A stretch of 64,000 nt of DNA, taken from assembly GCF_900110125.1 (NCBI RefSeq), contig NZ_FOCN01000008.1, positions 1 through 64,000 on the forward strand. Direction: 5' to 3'. Source of the DNA: Cryobacterium luteum (GTDB lineage Bacteria; Actinomycetota; Actinomycetes; Actinomycetales; Microbacteriaceae). A program made the translations under genes and the position numbers. Below are positions 15,759-24,141 of the stretch, piece by piece. The notes beneath the pieces were generated by a model that was given only the letters and a program-made list of their open reading frames with translations, did no database searches and was not told the origin of the DNA. The stretch's first letter is position 1, and every line of letters begins with the position of its first letter.

Positions 15759-17509
15759 TTTGTGTCGACCGTTGGGATCGGTTCTATGCGCCACTGCCGT
15801 ACGGGCATCCCGCTAACGAAGCGCCACTCCGGGCGGCACTTGTCGCAGCTTATCCATAAGTCGTGCTCTTGGAACCCTGGCGCGTCTTCGTGCTCTTCGA
15901 CAATTCGTCCGTCGCCGCAGGGGCAGATGTACTCATAGTGTTCTGCGTCCCCGGAGCGACCGCTGAACCCCGCGACGTGGGGTTGTCCGCCATCGATCTT
16001 CTCAGTTCGAATACCAGCGGAGGTCGGCGGACCCAGCGTGACATTTGCCGCTGCGTCCGTCTCATCATCGAACGCGAGTCGATCATCACCTTTGATCTTT
16101 GAAGCCGAAAGAGGTCGTCGCGCGTCCAACGTCGTATACCGGATCCGCTTCCCGACCTTCGCCGCGACGAGCGCAACCTCCGCGGGGAGCGTCTTGAGCC
16201 GAGCGACCGCACTGGGACCATTCCGGTATTGCACGGCCAAGAACCAGCCATCGGTCGCACCATCCGACTTCAGATAGCTGGGAAGTTGGTCCTGCAGCCC
16301 GTTCCAAAATTTGCCGTTGTGGAGCTTCTTTACCTCGATCAGCAGTCTGGCGGAGGTGCCAGATGACGCCTTGAAATCAACAGGCCCTCGTCCGAGCTCG
16401 ACCTCTCGGTCGAGCTCGACATCGAACTGGCGCAGATACTGCTGGGCGACACCGAGGAACAGGAGTTGAACTGCTGCTTCGGGCTTCTCCGACCCATCGT
16501 CATTCCAAAGGAGGCTCCAACCACGCTGCTCTTCGATAAAGATTCGGAAGCAGTCGATCACTTCTGCAACCAGTTCCAGTAGATCATCGTGAGTAGTCAC
16601 GGAGCGCGGGGGCAGGGGGTGCTCGGCTGCGAACTGGACGGGTTCGCGATCCCACTGGACCACGCCCAGAGGATCGGCGCCGAAGTTGTAGCCAGCGAGA
16701 TCCTTGCGGCTTGTTTGCGCCCGGGCCCACTCACGGACGCGCTCAGGGTAACGGCGTGCCCATGAAACGATGCTCGCCTTAGTGACAGCCTGACCAACTT
16801 TCAGGTTCAGCGAAAGACGAATGTCGTCGTTAACGTGAGCGTCGAACCAATCGTCCGCGTTAAGCGTCGGCAGGCCGTTGAGGATCATCTCGGGTACCAG
16901 GATGATCGCACGGCCGGTTAGCGGATTCGTCGGCAGTTGGACTTCCTCGTCGTGCCATCGGGCAACGTCCAGTGTGACCCGTGCGTGACGCACCTTGTGC
17001 GCTGAGAGCGGCACACCATGCCGCCTGGCAACAGCTTGTGTGTACGCAATCAGGCGCGCCTTTATGACGTTGGCCGTGGCATCCGAAATTCTGTCTGCAC
17101 CGATTCCTTCGTTCAGGATTCCGATCTCTTCGATGTGCTCGGGATGGTCCAGTCCGTGAGCGAGGGCGACGGCGATACCGTCGGCCATCCGTTCGGCAAA
17201 ACGATCACCAGACCCGGACCCACGCGTGCCCGAAGCGGTATAGCCGAGGCCTAGTTCGTAGGGTTCAGGAAATGTGAGCAGGCGACGTGCGGCCTTTCCC
17301 GAGACTGAGGCAGGTCCGGTCGCCTTCGCGACCAGTCCGTAGCAATGAACGAAATGTGCAACGAGTTCGTTATGGGCCTCCGCCCACTCGCCACCTGCCT
17401 CGAGTAGCAGAACTGGATCGATGAAGAGCTTCGTGTCGATCGTCAGGTGCGAATCGAACCAATCATCAGCGTCGCTTCGCACGACACCGAATGCCTCTGA
17501 GAACCTCAC
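15755..17509 (-). CDS. PD-(D/E)XK nuclease-like protein with C-terminal Cys cluster, operon 2
   Basis: A protein of 584 residues. The N-terminal half has DDWFDSHLTIDTKLFIDPVL and GIGADRISDATANVIK, motifs I recall from large uncharacterised proteins of defence islands but cannot name. A restriction-type nuclease core follows: Asp378 in GPVDFKASS and E392-x-K394 in LLIEVKKLHNGKFW. Near the end, CPCGDGR and ISCDKCRPEW suggest a zinc-binding knuckle. The start is GTG in a GTGA overlap with the XRE-ImmA stop, and the end overlaps the TOPRIM gene. The likely role is a nucleic-acid-cleaving effector; substrate unknown. Confidence 0.65.
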   Translation of the reverse strand: MRFSEAFGVVRSDADDWFDSHLTIDTKLFIDPVLLLEAGGEWAEAHNELVAHFVHCYGLVAKATGPASVSGKAARRLLTFPEPYELGLGYTASGTRGSGSGDRFAERMADGIAVALAHGLDHPEHIEEIGILNEGIGADRISDATANVIKARLIAYTQAVARRHGVPLSAHKVRHARVTLDVARWHDEEVQLPTNPLTGRAIILVPEMILNGLPTLNADDWFDAHVNDDIRLSLNLKVGQAVTKASIVSWARRYPERVREWARAQTSRKDLAGYNFGADPLGVVQWDREPVQFAAEHPLPPRSVTTHDDLLELVAEVIDCFRIFIEEQRGWSLLWNDDGSEKPEAAVQLLFLGVAQQYLRQFDVELDREVELGRGPVDFKASSGTSARLLIEVKKLHNGKFWNGLQDQLPSYLKSDGATDGWFLAVQYRNGPSAVARLKTLPAEVALVAAKVGKRIRYTTLDARRPLSASKIKGDDRLAFDDETDAAANVTLGPPTSAGIRTEKIDGGQPHVAGFSGRSGDAEHYEYICPCGDGRIVEEHEDAPGFQEHDLWISCDKCRPEWRFVSGMPVRQWRIEPIPTVDTK

Positions 17510-18609
17510 CCGCGCGCTCCAATTGGCACGCGCGACGCGGCGATTTCATACAAGCCAACCGGCAGCCCCGAGCCTGAAAGGAACGTCTCGTTGTCTACGC
17601 CGGCCTCGCTGAGTACTTCCTTGGCGCGAGGCAGCATTGAAGGCATCTCCAGAGATGACATGCGTCCCGGCTCGGCCCGACGCCACCCGTTCTGCGACAT
17701 CCTAACCATCGCGTTCCGGTAGGACACATCGCCCATGATGCCGAGCGAGCGGGCACGATAGAGCAGCGCCGCGAGGCTGACACCCCAGTGTTCTTTGAGC
17801 TCGGCGAGCTGCGCCCACGCCTTTCCAGCGGTGGAGTTCGGCAGGAACGGCGCGATCTCGTCAGCAGGCATCAAGAATTCAGCGGCGAAACGGTTAGCTT
17901 GTTCTTCCGCGACTTTTCCACCGGGTTCGGCGTCGTGGTGCATGATCAGGTGGCCGAGCTCATGGGCCACGTCGAAGCGTTGGCGGTAGTAGTCGTCCTT
18001 CACCGGGTTCAGGATGATGATCGGCCTGGTAGACGTGTGGAGTGAGAACGCATCGATTGCTGCAACCCCAGGTTCGCTGAAGACCACAACCACACCGCGG
18101 CGTTCAACGAGGCGCACGACATGCTGGATTGGTCCCGGTGGGACTGCAAAGAAGCCACGAGCCCCCCGCGCTGCGTCCTCGGGCGTCATGCTGCGCTCGT
18201 CGGTATCTACAGGGAGATCTGGGAGTAGAACTTGCGGGAACTCCACCACGTTCTCGAGCATCCCCGCGATCTCAGCGACAAACCGTCCGTAGGCCTCAGC
18301 TTCGTCTTGCGCGATCTGCGGTGTCGATCGCAGTGACCTGAAATGCGGCTTGTTGACCTTGGGTGGCGCCCCTCCCCCGAAGAACTGCGGCTCGACCCGG
18401 AGCGCGAGCGCAAGCTTCGCGACAGTCGCACGGTTCGGCTGCTTGACGCCACTTTCCCATGCGGTTACAGAAGCGGGAGACATTTCAATAAGCCCGGCAA
18501 GGTGCGATTTCTTTAGACCAGCGAGCTGCCTCGCCATGGTGAGCCGCTCACCGTTGAAGAACGAAGCTGCGGCGGCGAGCGTCTGGGACGGGCGACGCTG
18601 ATCAACCAT
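17506..18609 (-). CDS. XRE-family regulator fused to ImmA/IrrE metalloprotease
   Basis: A protein of 367 residues. The N-terminus is an XRE helix-turn-helix (ARQLAGLKKSHLAGLIEMSP, VTAWESGVKQPNRATVAKLA). The middle is an ImmA/IrrE peptidase with the zinc motif H216-E-L-G-H220 and the downstream EEQANRFAAEFLMP helix. Such proteins sense damage or invasion and cleave or release a repressor; fused forms are often found in antitoxin and phage-defence loci. ATG 18609 overlaps the upstream stop (ATGGTTGA), with GAAGGGG about 13 nt before. It is a good candidate to control its own operon through the promoter at 19406-19411, which is an inference. Confidence 0.85.
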   Translation of the reverse strand: MVDQRRPSQTLAAAASFFNGERLTMARQLAGLKKSHLAGLIEMSPASVTAWESGVKQPNRATVAKLALALRVEPQFFGGGAPPKVNKPHFRSLRSTPQIAQDEAEAYGRFVAEIAGMLENVVEFPQVLLPDLPVDTDERSMTPEDAARGARGFFAVPPGPIQHVVRLVERRGVVVVFSEPGVAAIDAFSLHTSTRPIIILNPVKDDYYRQRFDVAHELGHLIMHHDAEPGGKVAEEQANRFAAEFLMPADEIAPFLPNSTAGKAWAQLAELKEHWGVSLAALLYRARSLGIMGDVSYRNAMVRMSQNGWRRAEPGRMSSLEMPSMLPRAKEVLSEAGVDNETFLSGSGLPVGLYEIAASRVPIGARG

Positions 18610-19399
18610 TCGCGCTGCCAGCCCCTTCTTCCCTGCGGCGCGTCTTGATTCGCACCGGCACATCTTCGACATTGGTCGACGCTCCGTCACCCGGGAGCGC
18701 AGGCGGAACAGCCGTGCCAGTAGCGCTGATGCGAGTGCCGCCAGACAGGAGCAGATGCTTCCAATGCCAGCATGAGCCCTGCGGATACTCGGCGTTCTTG
18801 CTCTGCCCGATGTAGAGCTCGTACTGCTTGGTCATCGGATTGAACGCGTGTGCAGCGATAAGAGTCACACCGTCGAAGTCATGGTCTTCCGGGATACCCA
18901 GAATCGACTCCAGCCCGAACTCCGCGTCCACGAAAAGCGCCCCTTCGCTGGCGAAGTTCTGTGAGGCGACCCGACGTTTAACGTCGCTGCGACGCACCCA
19001 CTTGATTTCATCGATCTGGCCAAATGTGTACGACTGCAACAGAACTCGGTAGCCCTTGATCGCCCAACCCGGCGACTGCTGGTAGTCGCGGCGGACGATC
19101 GCGTCGCTCTCGAGTGAGGGCATCGACCGAAACACGTCGGGCGTGATGCCGCGCTTCATGACGTCGGAACCCATGCCGTCGACCCCATCTCCCAGCACGA
19201 AACGCCCGTTCGCGGTCGCACGATCCATGAGATCCCGGAAGTGCTTGAAATTGAGATAGCCGACAACGCCCTGGTCGTGCCCAGCGTCCTCGTCGTAAAT
19301 TTGGTCAGTCGCCGCAAATGCGGCCGGCGCCGCCCAGGTTAAGCCATCGAGCAGGCCGGAGTCGCGGAGGCTAGCAATGGCGTCGTCTTCTGCAGTCAT
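18602..19399 (-). CDS. Unknown protein, first gene of defence operon 2 (265 aa)
   Basis: A soluble protein of 265 residues starting MTAEDDAIASLRDSG. It has SPGWAIKGYRVLLQSY, FGQIDEIKWVRRSDVKRRVA and KQYELYIGQSKNAEYPQ, and a basic tail (RIKTRRREEGAGS). No family is recognised, and no membrane segment or signal peptide is present. It is first in a tightly overlapping operon, so it probably belongs to the same system as the XRE-ImmA protein; it could be the sensor, or the protein ImmA cleaves. ATG 19399 is preferred over ATG 19414, because a TATAGT box sits 6 nt before it, as in leaderless actinobacterial mRNAs. Confidence 0.6.
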   Translation of the reverse strand: MTAEDDAIASLRDSGLLDGLTWAAPAAFAATDQIYDEDAGHDQGVVGYLNFKHFRDLMDRATANGRFVLGDGVDGMGSDVMKRGITPDVFRSMPSLESDAIVRRDYQQSPGWAIKGYRVLLQSYTFGQIDEIKWVRRSDVKRRVASQNFASEGALFVDAEFGLESILGIPEDHDFDGVTLIAAHAFNPMTKQYELYIGQSKNAEYPQGSCWHWKHLLLSGGTRISATGTAVPPALPGDGASTNVEDVPVRIKTRRREEGAGSANG

Positions 19400-19405
19400 A
19401 CCTTC

Positions 19406-19411
19406 ACTATA
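19406..19411 (-). promoter_or_regulatory. Probable -10 box for defence operon 2 (leaderless start)
   Basis: TATAGT on the minus strand ends 6 nt before ATG 19399, which places the transcription start at or next to the start codon. No good -35 is seen, as is common for actinobacterial promoters. A and T-rich DNA with partial symmetry (CACAATGCACTGGTCATAATG) lies just upstream and could bind the XRE protein. Confidence 0.45.
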
Positions 19412-19808
19412 CATTATGACCAGTGCATTGTGTCGTAAATTTCACTCTCAATATGTCTTGTGCGCATTATCGACACTCAGCTAAATAGCGCGCAGACTCG
19501 CGCAGAGCGGATTCAAAGACGGTTCACGCAGTGCAGGCCCGTCCGTATATATCGCTTTCGCTCCTGACTGAGATGCGGGCCACCTCGATGACCGTCGCCT
19601 CGCCCGCTCGGACGGCAGGAGCGTGCTGAAAAGTTTCCTGAACGTCTAACGTCGTATAGCGCCATACTGCATTCGCGGAATCTTGCATTATTGTCATGAT
19701 CCGAAGCGCATGACCTAGGGACTGCAGTCGATGCTCGTGACTCCTAGTCACATACCCGAGACCGGTTGGACCCCGACAGACGAACAACTTGCTCGAGTTT
19801 GCTCACTC
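19412..19808. other. 397 bp between defence operon 2 and the comEC junction
   Basis: It holds the promoter region of operon 2 and a weak minus-strand frame (19524-19787, TTG start, 87 aa, with LGHALRIMTIM and VWRYTTLDVQETFQHAP). That frame could be a gene remnant but has no ribosome binding site. Nothing else is recognised. The right attachment site of the island should lie near the end of this stretch. Confidence 0.4.
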
Positions 19809-20657
19809 CTAATGCAACCCATCCCTGTTTGACGCAGTATCTCCGGAAACCGCCGTGAGGTGGCTGAGGGAGCTGGTCTTCATCGCGGAGTCGAGGGTGG
19901 GGCTGACCGAGCTTGTGTCGCCGATGGCCAACCCGGGAAGCAGGTCTCCCCCGTCACCGCTGAGGTTCGTCGCCGCCGTTGTAAAGCGGGCGCGAAGGTC
20001 ATTGGCCCAGTGCAGCCACCATGGCGGTGGAGTGACACTGTTTGCTTCGGTGTTGGGGGCTGGGCCGGTGGCGAACAGGAGGGCCACCGTGGCATCACCG
20101 GGTTCGGTCATTCGCAGGGTACCGCGCACGGCCAGGGTGGTGCCGATCTCCGGTTCGGTGCCGTCTCCGGCTGCTTCCGCGAAGACCACGATCGGGCTCG
20201 AGACGCGGGTCGTCTCCCCGCGGCTGTCGATCTCGGTCAGCGTGGCCCGATAGCGCACCCGCCCCGAGGTGCCGCTGCCGATGAACGCTTTCGCGGCGAC
20301 CGGAACCGACCATACGGTGACGGTGGCCGTGACCGTTGCGTGGGCTGCGGCGGCAGTTCGCACCTCGGGCGGCAGCCGTACCGGCGCCCAGACACCGACG
20401 GCGGTGGCTGCGAGTGCTGCGCCGGCGCAGCAGAGCACGATACTGCCGCCCAGTTTCTGCCAGCGCGCGGCGGGCGGCGCCGTCGGCCACTGCCGGCGCC
20501 GCGGCATCCGGCGTACGACCAGCAGCGCGGTACACGCTCCGGCGACCAGCCACAGGGTCACGGCAACCATACCGGCGCCCGCGGGCACTGCGATGAGCAC
20601 GCCGGCGGTCAGCCAGACGGCCAGTGCCGGGAGCATTAACCGCAGGTCGAGGTTCAT
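19809..20657 (-). pseudogene. comEC: comEC, N-terminal 272 codons only; cut by island insertion
   Basis: ComEC forms the inner-membrane channel that takes up single-stranded DNA in competence. The fragment has two N-terminal membrane segments (ALAVWLTAGVLIAVPAGAG onward), the OB-like soluble domain, and the family segment DLLPGLAIGDTS, then SSLSHLTAVSG. Where the family continues with G-A-N-C, this frame changes to DTASNRDGLH and a TAG stop. The whole competence membrane domain and the C-terminal nuclease-like domain are missing, so it cannot work. It starts with ATG in an ATGA overlap with comEA. Family proteins are about 700-800 residues; here 282 are translated. Confidence 0.85.
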
Positions 20658-21349
20658 ATGGTGATGAGGTCTTTGAGCGCCTCGAAGGTTTTGTCGCCGA
20701 TGCCGGCGACGTCACGCAGTCCGTCGACGCTGGTGAACCGGCCGTTGGTCGTGCGAAAGTCGACGATGCGCTGCGCCATGGTCGGGCCGATGCGGGGCAG
20801 GGAATCCAGATCGGCCACCGTGGCGGAGTTGAGGTTGACCTTGGCAGCTGGGGCGTTCGCGCCCCCGGAACCGGAACCGGCAGCCGGGATTGCCGGTGGC
20901 ACTTCACCCTGACGGGGAACATAGAATTGCTCGCCGTCACTGAGGATGCGGGCCAGGTTCACCCCCGCGGGATCGGCCTCAACGGTCAATCCTCCGGCGG
21001 CCGCAATAGCATCCATCACCCGGGCGCCGTCGCGCAACTCGAACAGTCCGGGCCGGGTGACCGCTCCCAGCACGTGCACGAAGATAATCACGCCCACGTC
21101 AGCGTCTGGCGCTGCGCCAGCCCCCGCGTCGAACGAGTCGGCCGTCGAACTGCCGGAGGGAATGGAGACGGTTGCTGAACCCACCGTGCGTTGCCCGGCC
21201 TGCTGGCCGATGGCGGATACGATGACGGCCACGACGAGGGCCAGCAGCAGCAACACGACGGCCGCGCCGACGCCGACCCGGAGGCGCGGGCGACCCCGGG
21301 CGGCGGGCGCGAGACGCTCCAAATCGAGCGGGGATCGGTCGGGCTGCAT
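20654..21349 (-). CDS. comEA: Competence protein ComEA (DNA receptor)
   Basis: A protein of 231 residues: a short cytoplasmic N-terminus, one membrane helix (about 26-48, VVLLLLALVVAVIVSA), a linker, an SLBB domain (FVHVLGAVTRPGLFELRDG) and a C-terminal helix-hairpin-helix DNA-binding domain (VNLNSATVADLDSLPRIG, FTSVDGLRDVAGIGD). ComEA binds double-stranded DNA outside the membrane and hands it to ComEC. The gene is intact although its partner comEC is cut, so DNA could be bound but not imported. It may have other roles or be on its way to decay. Confidence 0.95.
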   Translation of the reverse strand: MQPDRSPLDLERLAPAARGRPRLRVGVGAAVVLLLLALVVAVIVSAIGQQAGQRTVGSATVSIPSGSSTADSFDAGAGAAPDADVGVIIFVHVLGAVTRPGLFELRDGARVMDAIAAAGGLTVEADPAGVNLARILSDGEQFYVPRQGEVPPAIPAAGSGSGGANAPAAKVNLNSATVADLDSLPRIGPTMAQRIVDFRTTNGRFTSVDGLRDVAGIGDKTFEALKDLITI

Positions 21350-21412
21350 GTTCGCAGGCTAGAGCGTGCGGGGCATCCACTGGCCGGCGGCCGAACTATT
21401 TGTGCACAGCCC

Positions 21413-21447
21413 GGTCGGGGAAACCTTTGTGGAGGAGGTCCCCGACC
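21413..21447 (-). terminator. Probable terminator after leuS
   Basis: A perfect 9-bp stem, 21413-21421 with 21439-21447 (GGTCGGGGA/TCCCCGACC), lies 16 nt past the leuS stop. No clear T-run follows on the minus strand, as is usual in high-GC actinobacteria. It would separate leuS from comEA. Confidence 0.5.
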
Positions 21448-21462
21448 CTTCCGCGCTGGGCG

Positions 21463-24063
21463 TTAGCCTCGGGTGACGAACGAGACGAGCTTGGGTACGC
21501 GCACGATCACCTTGATGATTTCGCGCTCACCGATCGAGCGGATGACCGCGGACGAGTCCCGCGCCAGCTTTTCGAGGTCTTCGCTGGAGATCTTGGGCGA
21601 GACGTCGAGCAGGGTGCGCATCTTGCCGTCGACCTGCACGACCGCGGTGACTGACTCCTGCACGAGCAGGGTCTGCTCGGCCTTGCGCCACGGCACGAGG
21701 GCGATGCACGGCTCGTAGCCGAGATGCTCCCACATGTCTTCGGCCGCATAGGGGGCGAAAAGGTTCAGCGCCATGGCGGTGGCCTCGGCGGCTTCGCGCA
21801 CGGCGGCATCCGCTGGCCCGGCACCGGTGTCGATCACCTTGCGGGTGGCGTTGACCAGTTCCATCAGACGTGCGACGACGACGTTGAACTTGAACGATTC
21901 CACCAGGCCGGGCGCGTCAGCCAGGAAGCGGTGAGTGACGCGGCGCAGGGTGACGTCGCCGGTCTTCCACTCAACGTCGGGCGCGCTCGTGACGTCACGG
22001 GCGACCCGCCAGGCGCGGGCCAGGAATTTGGCCGAGCCAACGGGCGAGACGTCGGCCCAGTCGATGTCGTCCTCCGGAGGGCCGGCGAACGCCATCGTGA
22101 GGCGCACCGCGTCGACACCGTACTGTGCGATCTCCTCGGTGAAGTAGACCAGGTTTCCCTTGCTCTTGCTCATCTTGGCGCCGTCGAGAATGACCATGCC
22201 CTGGTTCAGCAGCGCGGTGAAGGGCTCGGTGAAGCTCACGTAGCCCTCGTCGAACAGGAACTTCGTGATGAAGCGCGCGTAAAGCAGGTGCAGGATGGCA
22301 TGCTCGACACCGCCGACGTACTGGTCGACCGGCGCCCACTTCTCGGCTTCCTTCGGGTCGAAGGCCTTGGTGTCATCGTTCGGGTTGAGGAACCGCAGAA
22401 AGTACCAGGAGCTGTCGACGAAGGTGTCCAGGGTGTCAGCGTCGCGGGTCGCCGGAGTGCCGTCGATCGGGTTCGGCACGTTCACCCAGTCGGCGGCGCC
22501 GCCCAGTGGCGACGTGCCCCGGGGTTTCAGATCGAGGCCCTCGGCCGGCGGCAACAGCACCGGCAGCTGGTCTTCCGGCACCGGGATCTCGGCACCGTCG
22601 GCGCCGTGGATGATCGGGATCGGAGCACCCCAGTAGCGCTGACGGGAGACGAGCCAGTCGCGCAGGCGGTAGTTTTTCGCGGCCCGGCCGAGCCCGTCGG
22701 CGGCCAACTTCTCGATGATGCGCTTGATGGCGGTGATCTTACTCAGCCCGTTCAGCGCACCGGAGTTGATCAGGCGGCCTTCGCCAGCCAGGGCGATGCC
22801 GGTGCTCAGCGGGTCGAGCTCGGGCAGTTCTTCGGTGCCGTCGAGCATGCCCGGCGTGATCACCGGGATCATGCCGGTGGCCGGGGAGTTCGTGTCGACG
22901 ACAACGCGCACGGGCAGGTCGAAGGCGCGGGCGAAGTCGAGGTCGCGCTGGTCGTGGGCCGGAACGGCCATGATCGCGCCGGTGCCGTAGTCGGCGAGCA
23001 CGTAGTCGGCCGCCCAGATGGGCAGGCGTTCGCCGTTGACCGGGTTGATCGCGTAGCGCCCGAGGAACACGCCGGTCTTGGGCCGATCGGTGGCCTGACG
23101 CTCGATCTCGGTGCTGCGTTGCACCTGCACGAGGTAGTCCCCGAACGCGGCCTGAACGTCGGCGCTGGAGCCGGCGACCAGTTCGGCGGCGAGGTCGGAG
23201 TCCGGCGCGACGACCATGAACGTGGCACCGAACAGGGTGTCCGGCCGGGTCGTGAACACGGTGACGCGTTCCGTGCGACCTTCGATTTGAAAGTCGACGT
23301 CCGCTCCGATGGAGCGCCCGATCCAGTTGCGCTGCATGTTGAGCACCTTGGCCGGCCAGGTACCTTCGAGCTGGTTGAGGTCGTCGAGCAGGCGGTCGGC
23401 GTAGTCGGTGATCTTGAAATACCACTGGGTGAGTTTCTTCTTCACCACGACGGCGCCACTGCGATCGCTCGTGCCGTCGGCCAGCACCTGCTCGTTGGCG
23501 AGCACGGTCTGGTCGATCGGGTCCCAGTTCACCCAGCTGTCCTTGCGGTAGGCGAGGCCCTTCTTGTGCAACTGCAGGAACAGCCACTGGGTCCACTTGT
23601 AATATTCGGGGTCGCTCGTGTGCAGTTCGCGGTCCCAGTCGAAGCTGGTCGCGTAGAGCTTCATACTCTTCTTCTGCTGCGCAATGTTGTCGTAGGTCCA
23701 GCCGCGCGGGTCGATGCCCCGCTTGATGGCGGCGTTCTCGGCTGGCAGCCCGAAGGAGTCCCAGCCGATGGGGTGCAGCACATTGAACCCCTGGTGGCGC
23801 CAGTAGCGTGCCACGACATCGCCGAGGGCGTACACCTCGGCGTGCCCCATGTGCAGGTCGCCGGACGGGTAGGGGAACATGTCGAGCACATACTTGCGGG
23901 GGCGGGTGTCACCCTCGGCGCTGGTCTTGAACGGAGCGAGCTCGTCCCAGATGGGTTGCCACTTCGCCTGGATCGCCGAGAAGTCGTACACTTCTTCGTC
24001 GCTCTCGTCGCGCGCGTCAATGCGTACGCTTTCGTGCTCGTGTGCCACGTGACTCTCATTCAT
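21463..24063 (-). CDS. leuS: Leucyl-tRNA synthetase
   Basis: A class I aminoacyl-tRNA synthetase of 866 residues, charging tRNA-Leu with leucine. The HIGH-type motif is HMGH (in [13 protein letters not shown]) and the KMSKS motif is in [15 protein letters not shown]. The editing domain lies between ([18 protein letters not shown]). The length is normal for bacterial LeuS. ATG 24063 was chosen; it gives the acidic N-terminal extension before [15 protein letters not shown] seen in actinobacterial forms. It is a housekeeping gene and lies upstream of comEA in the same direction. Confidence 0.98.
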   Translation of the reverse strand: MNESHVAHEHESVRIDARDESDEEVYDFSAIQAKWQPIWDELAPFKTSAEGDTRPRKYVLDMFPYPSGDLHMGHAEVYALGDVVARYWRHQGFNVLHPIGWDSFGLPAENAAIKRGIDPRGWTYDNIAQQKKSMKLYATSFDWDRELHTSDPEYYKWTQWLFLQLHKKGLAYRKDSWVNWDPIDQTVLANEQVLADGTSDRSGAVVVKKKLTQWYFKITDYADRLLDDLNQLEGTWPAKVLNMQRNWIGRSIGADVDFQIEGRTERVTVFTTRPDTLFGATFMVVAPDSDLAAELVAGSSADVQAAFGDYLVQVQRSTEIERQATDRPKTGVFLGRYAINPVNGERLPIWAADYVLADYGTGAIMAVPAHDQRDLDFARAFDLPVRVVVDTNSPATGMIPVITPGMLDGTEELPELDPLSTGIALAGEGRLINSGALNGLSKITAIKRIIEKLAADGLGRAAKNYRLRDWLVSRQRYWGAPIPIIHGADGAEIPVPEDQLPVLLPPAEGLDLKPRGTSPLGGAADWVNVPNPIDGTPATRDADTLDTFVDSSWYFLRFLNPNDDTKAFDPKEAEKWAPVDQYVGGVEHAILHLLYARFITKFLFDEGYVSFTEPFTALLNQGMVILDGAKMSKSKGNLVYFTEEIAQYGVDAVRLTMAFAGPPEDDIDWADVSPVGSAKFLARAWRVARDVTSAPDVEWKTGDVTLRRVTHRFLADAPGLVESFKFNVVVARLMELVNATRKVIDTGAGPADAAVREAAEATAMALNLFAPYAAEDMWEHLGYEPCIALVPWRKAEQTLLVQESVTAVVQVDGKMRTLLDVSPKISSEDLEKLARDSSAVIRSIGEREIIKVIVRVPKLVSFVTRG

Positions 24064-24141
24064 TGCGGGGATGGTTCGAGTGCACGGCGGTGCATGCGCT
24101 CGGGCGCACGCACGACAAAGCGCACGGGCACACCCCTTAGA

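Larger units (their letters stand above)
1..19841. mobile_element. Genomic (defence) island inserted in comEC; left end outside window
   Basis: Everything left of about 19841 differs from the core DNA to the right. It has IS30-type and serine-recombinase sequences, two defence-like operons, broken genes, long gene-free stretches and a visibly lower GC content. By eye I found the nonamer AGCGGATGC only once here (942-950), against at least 19 times in the core part. The right junction lies where comEC stops matching its family, just after the codon at 19842-19844. The left end and the 3' part of comEC are not in the window, so element type and full size are unknown. No intact integrase is visible in this portion. 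Confidence 0.7.
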
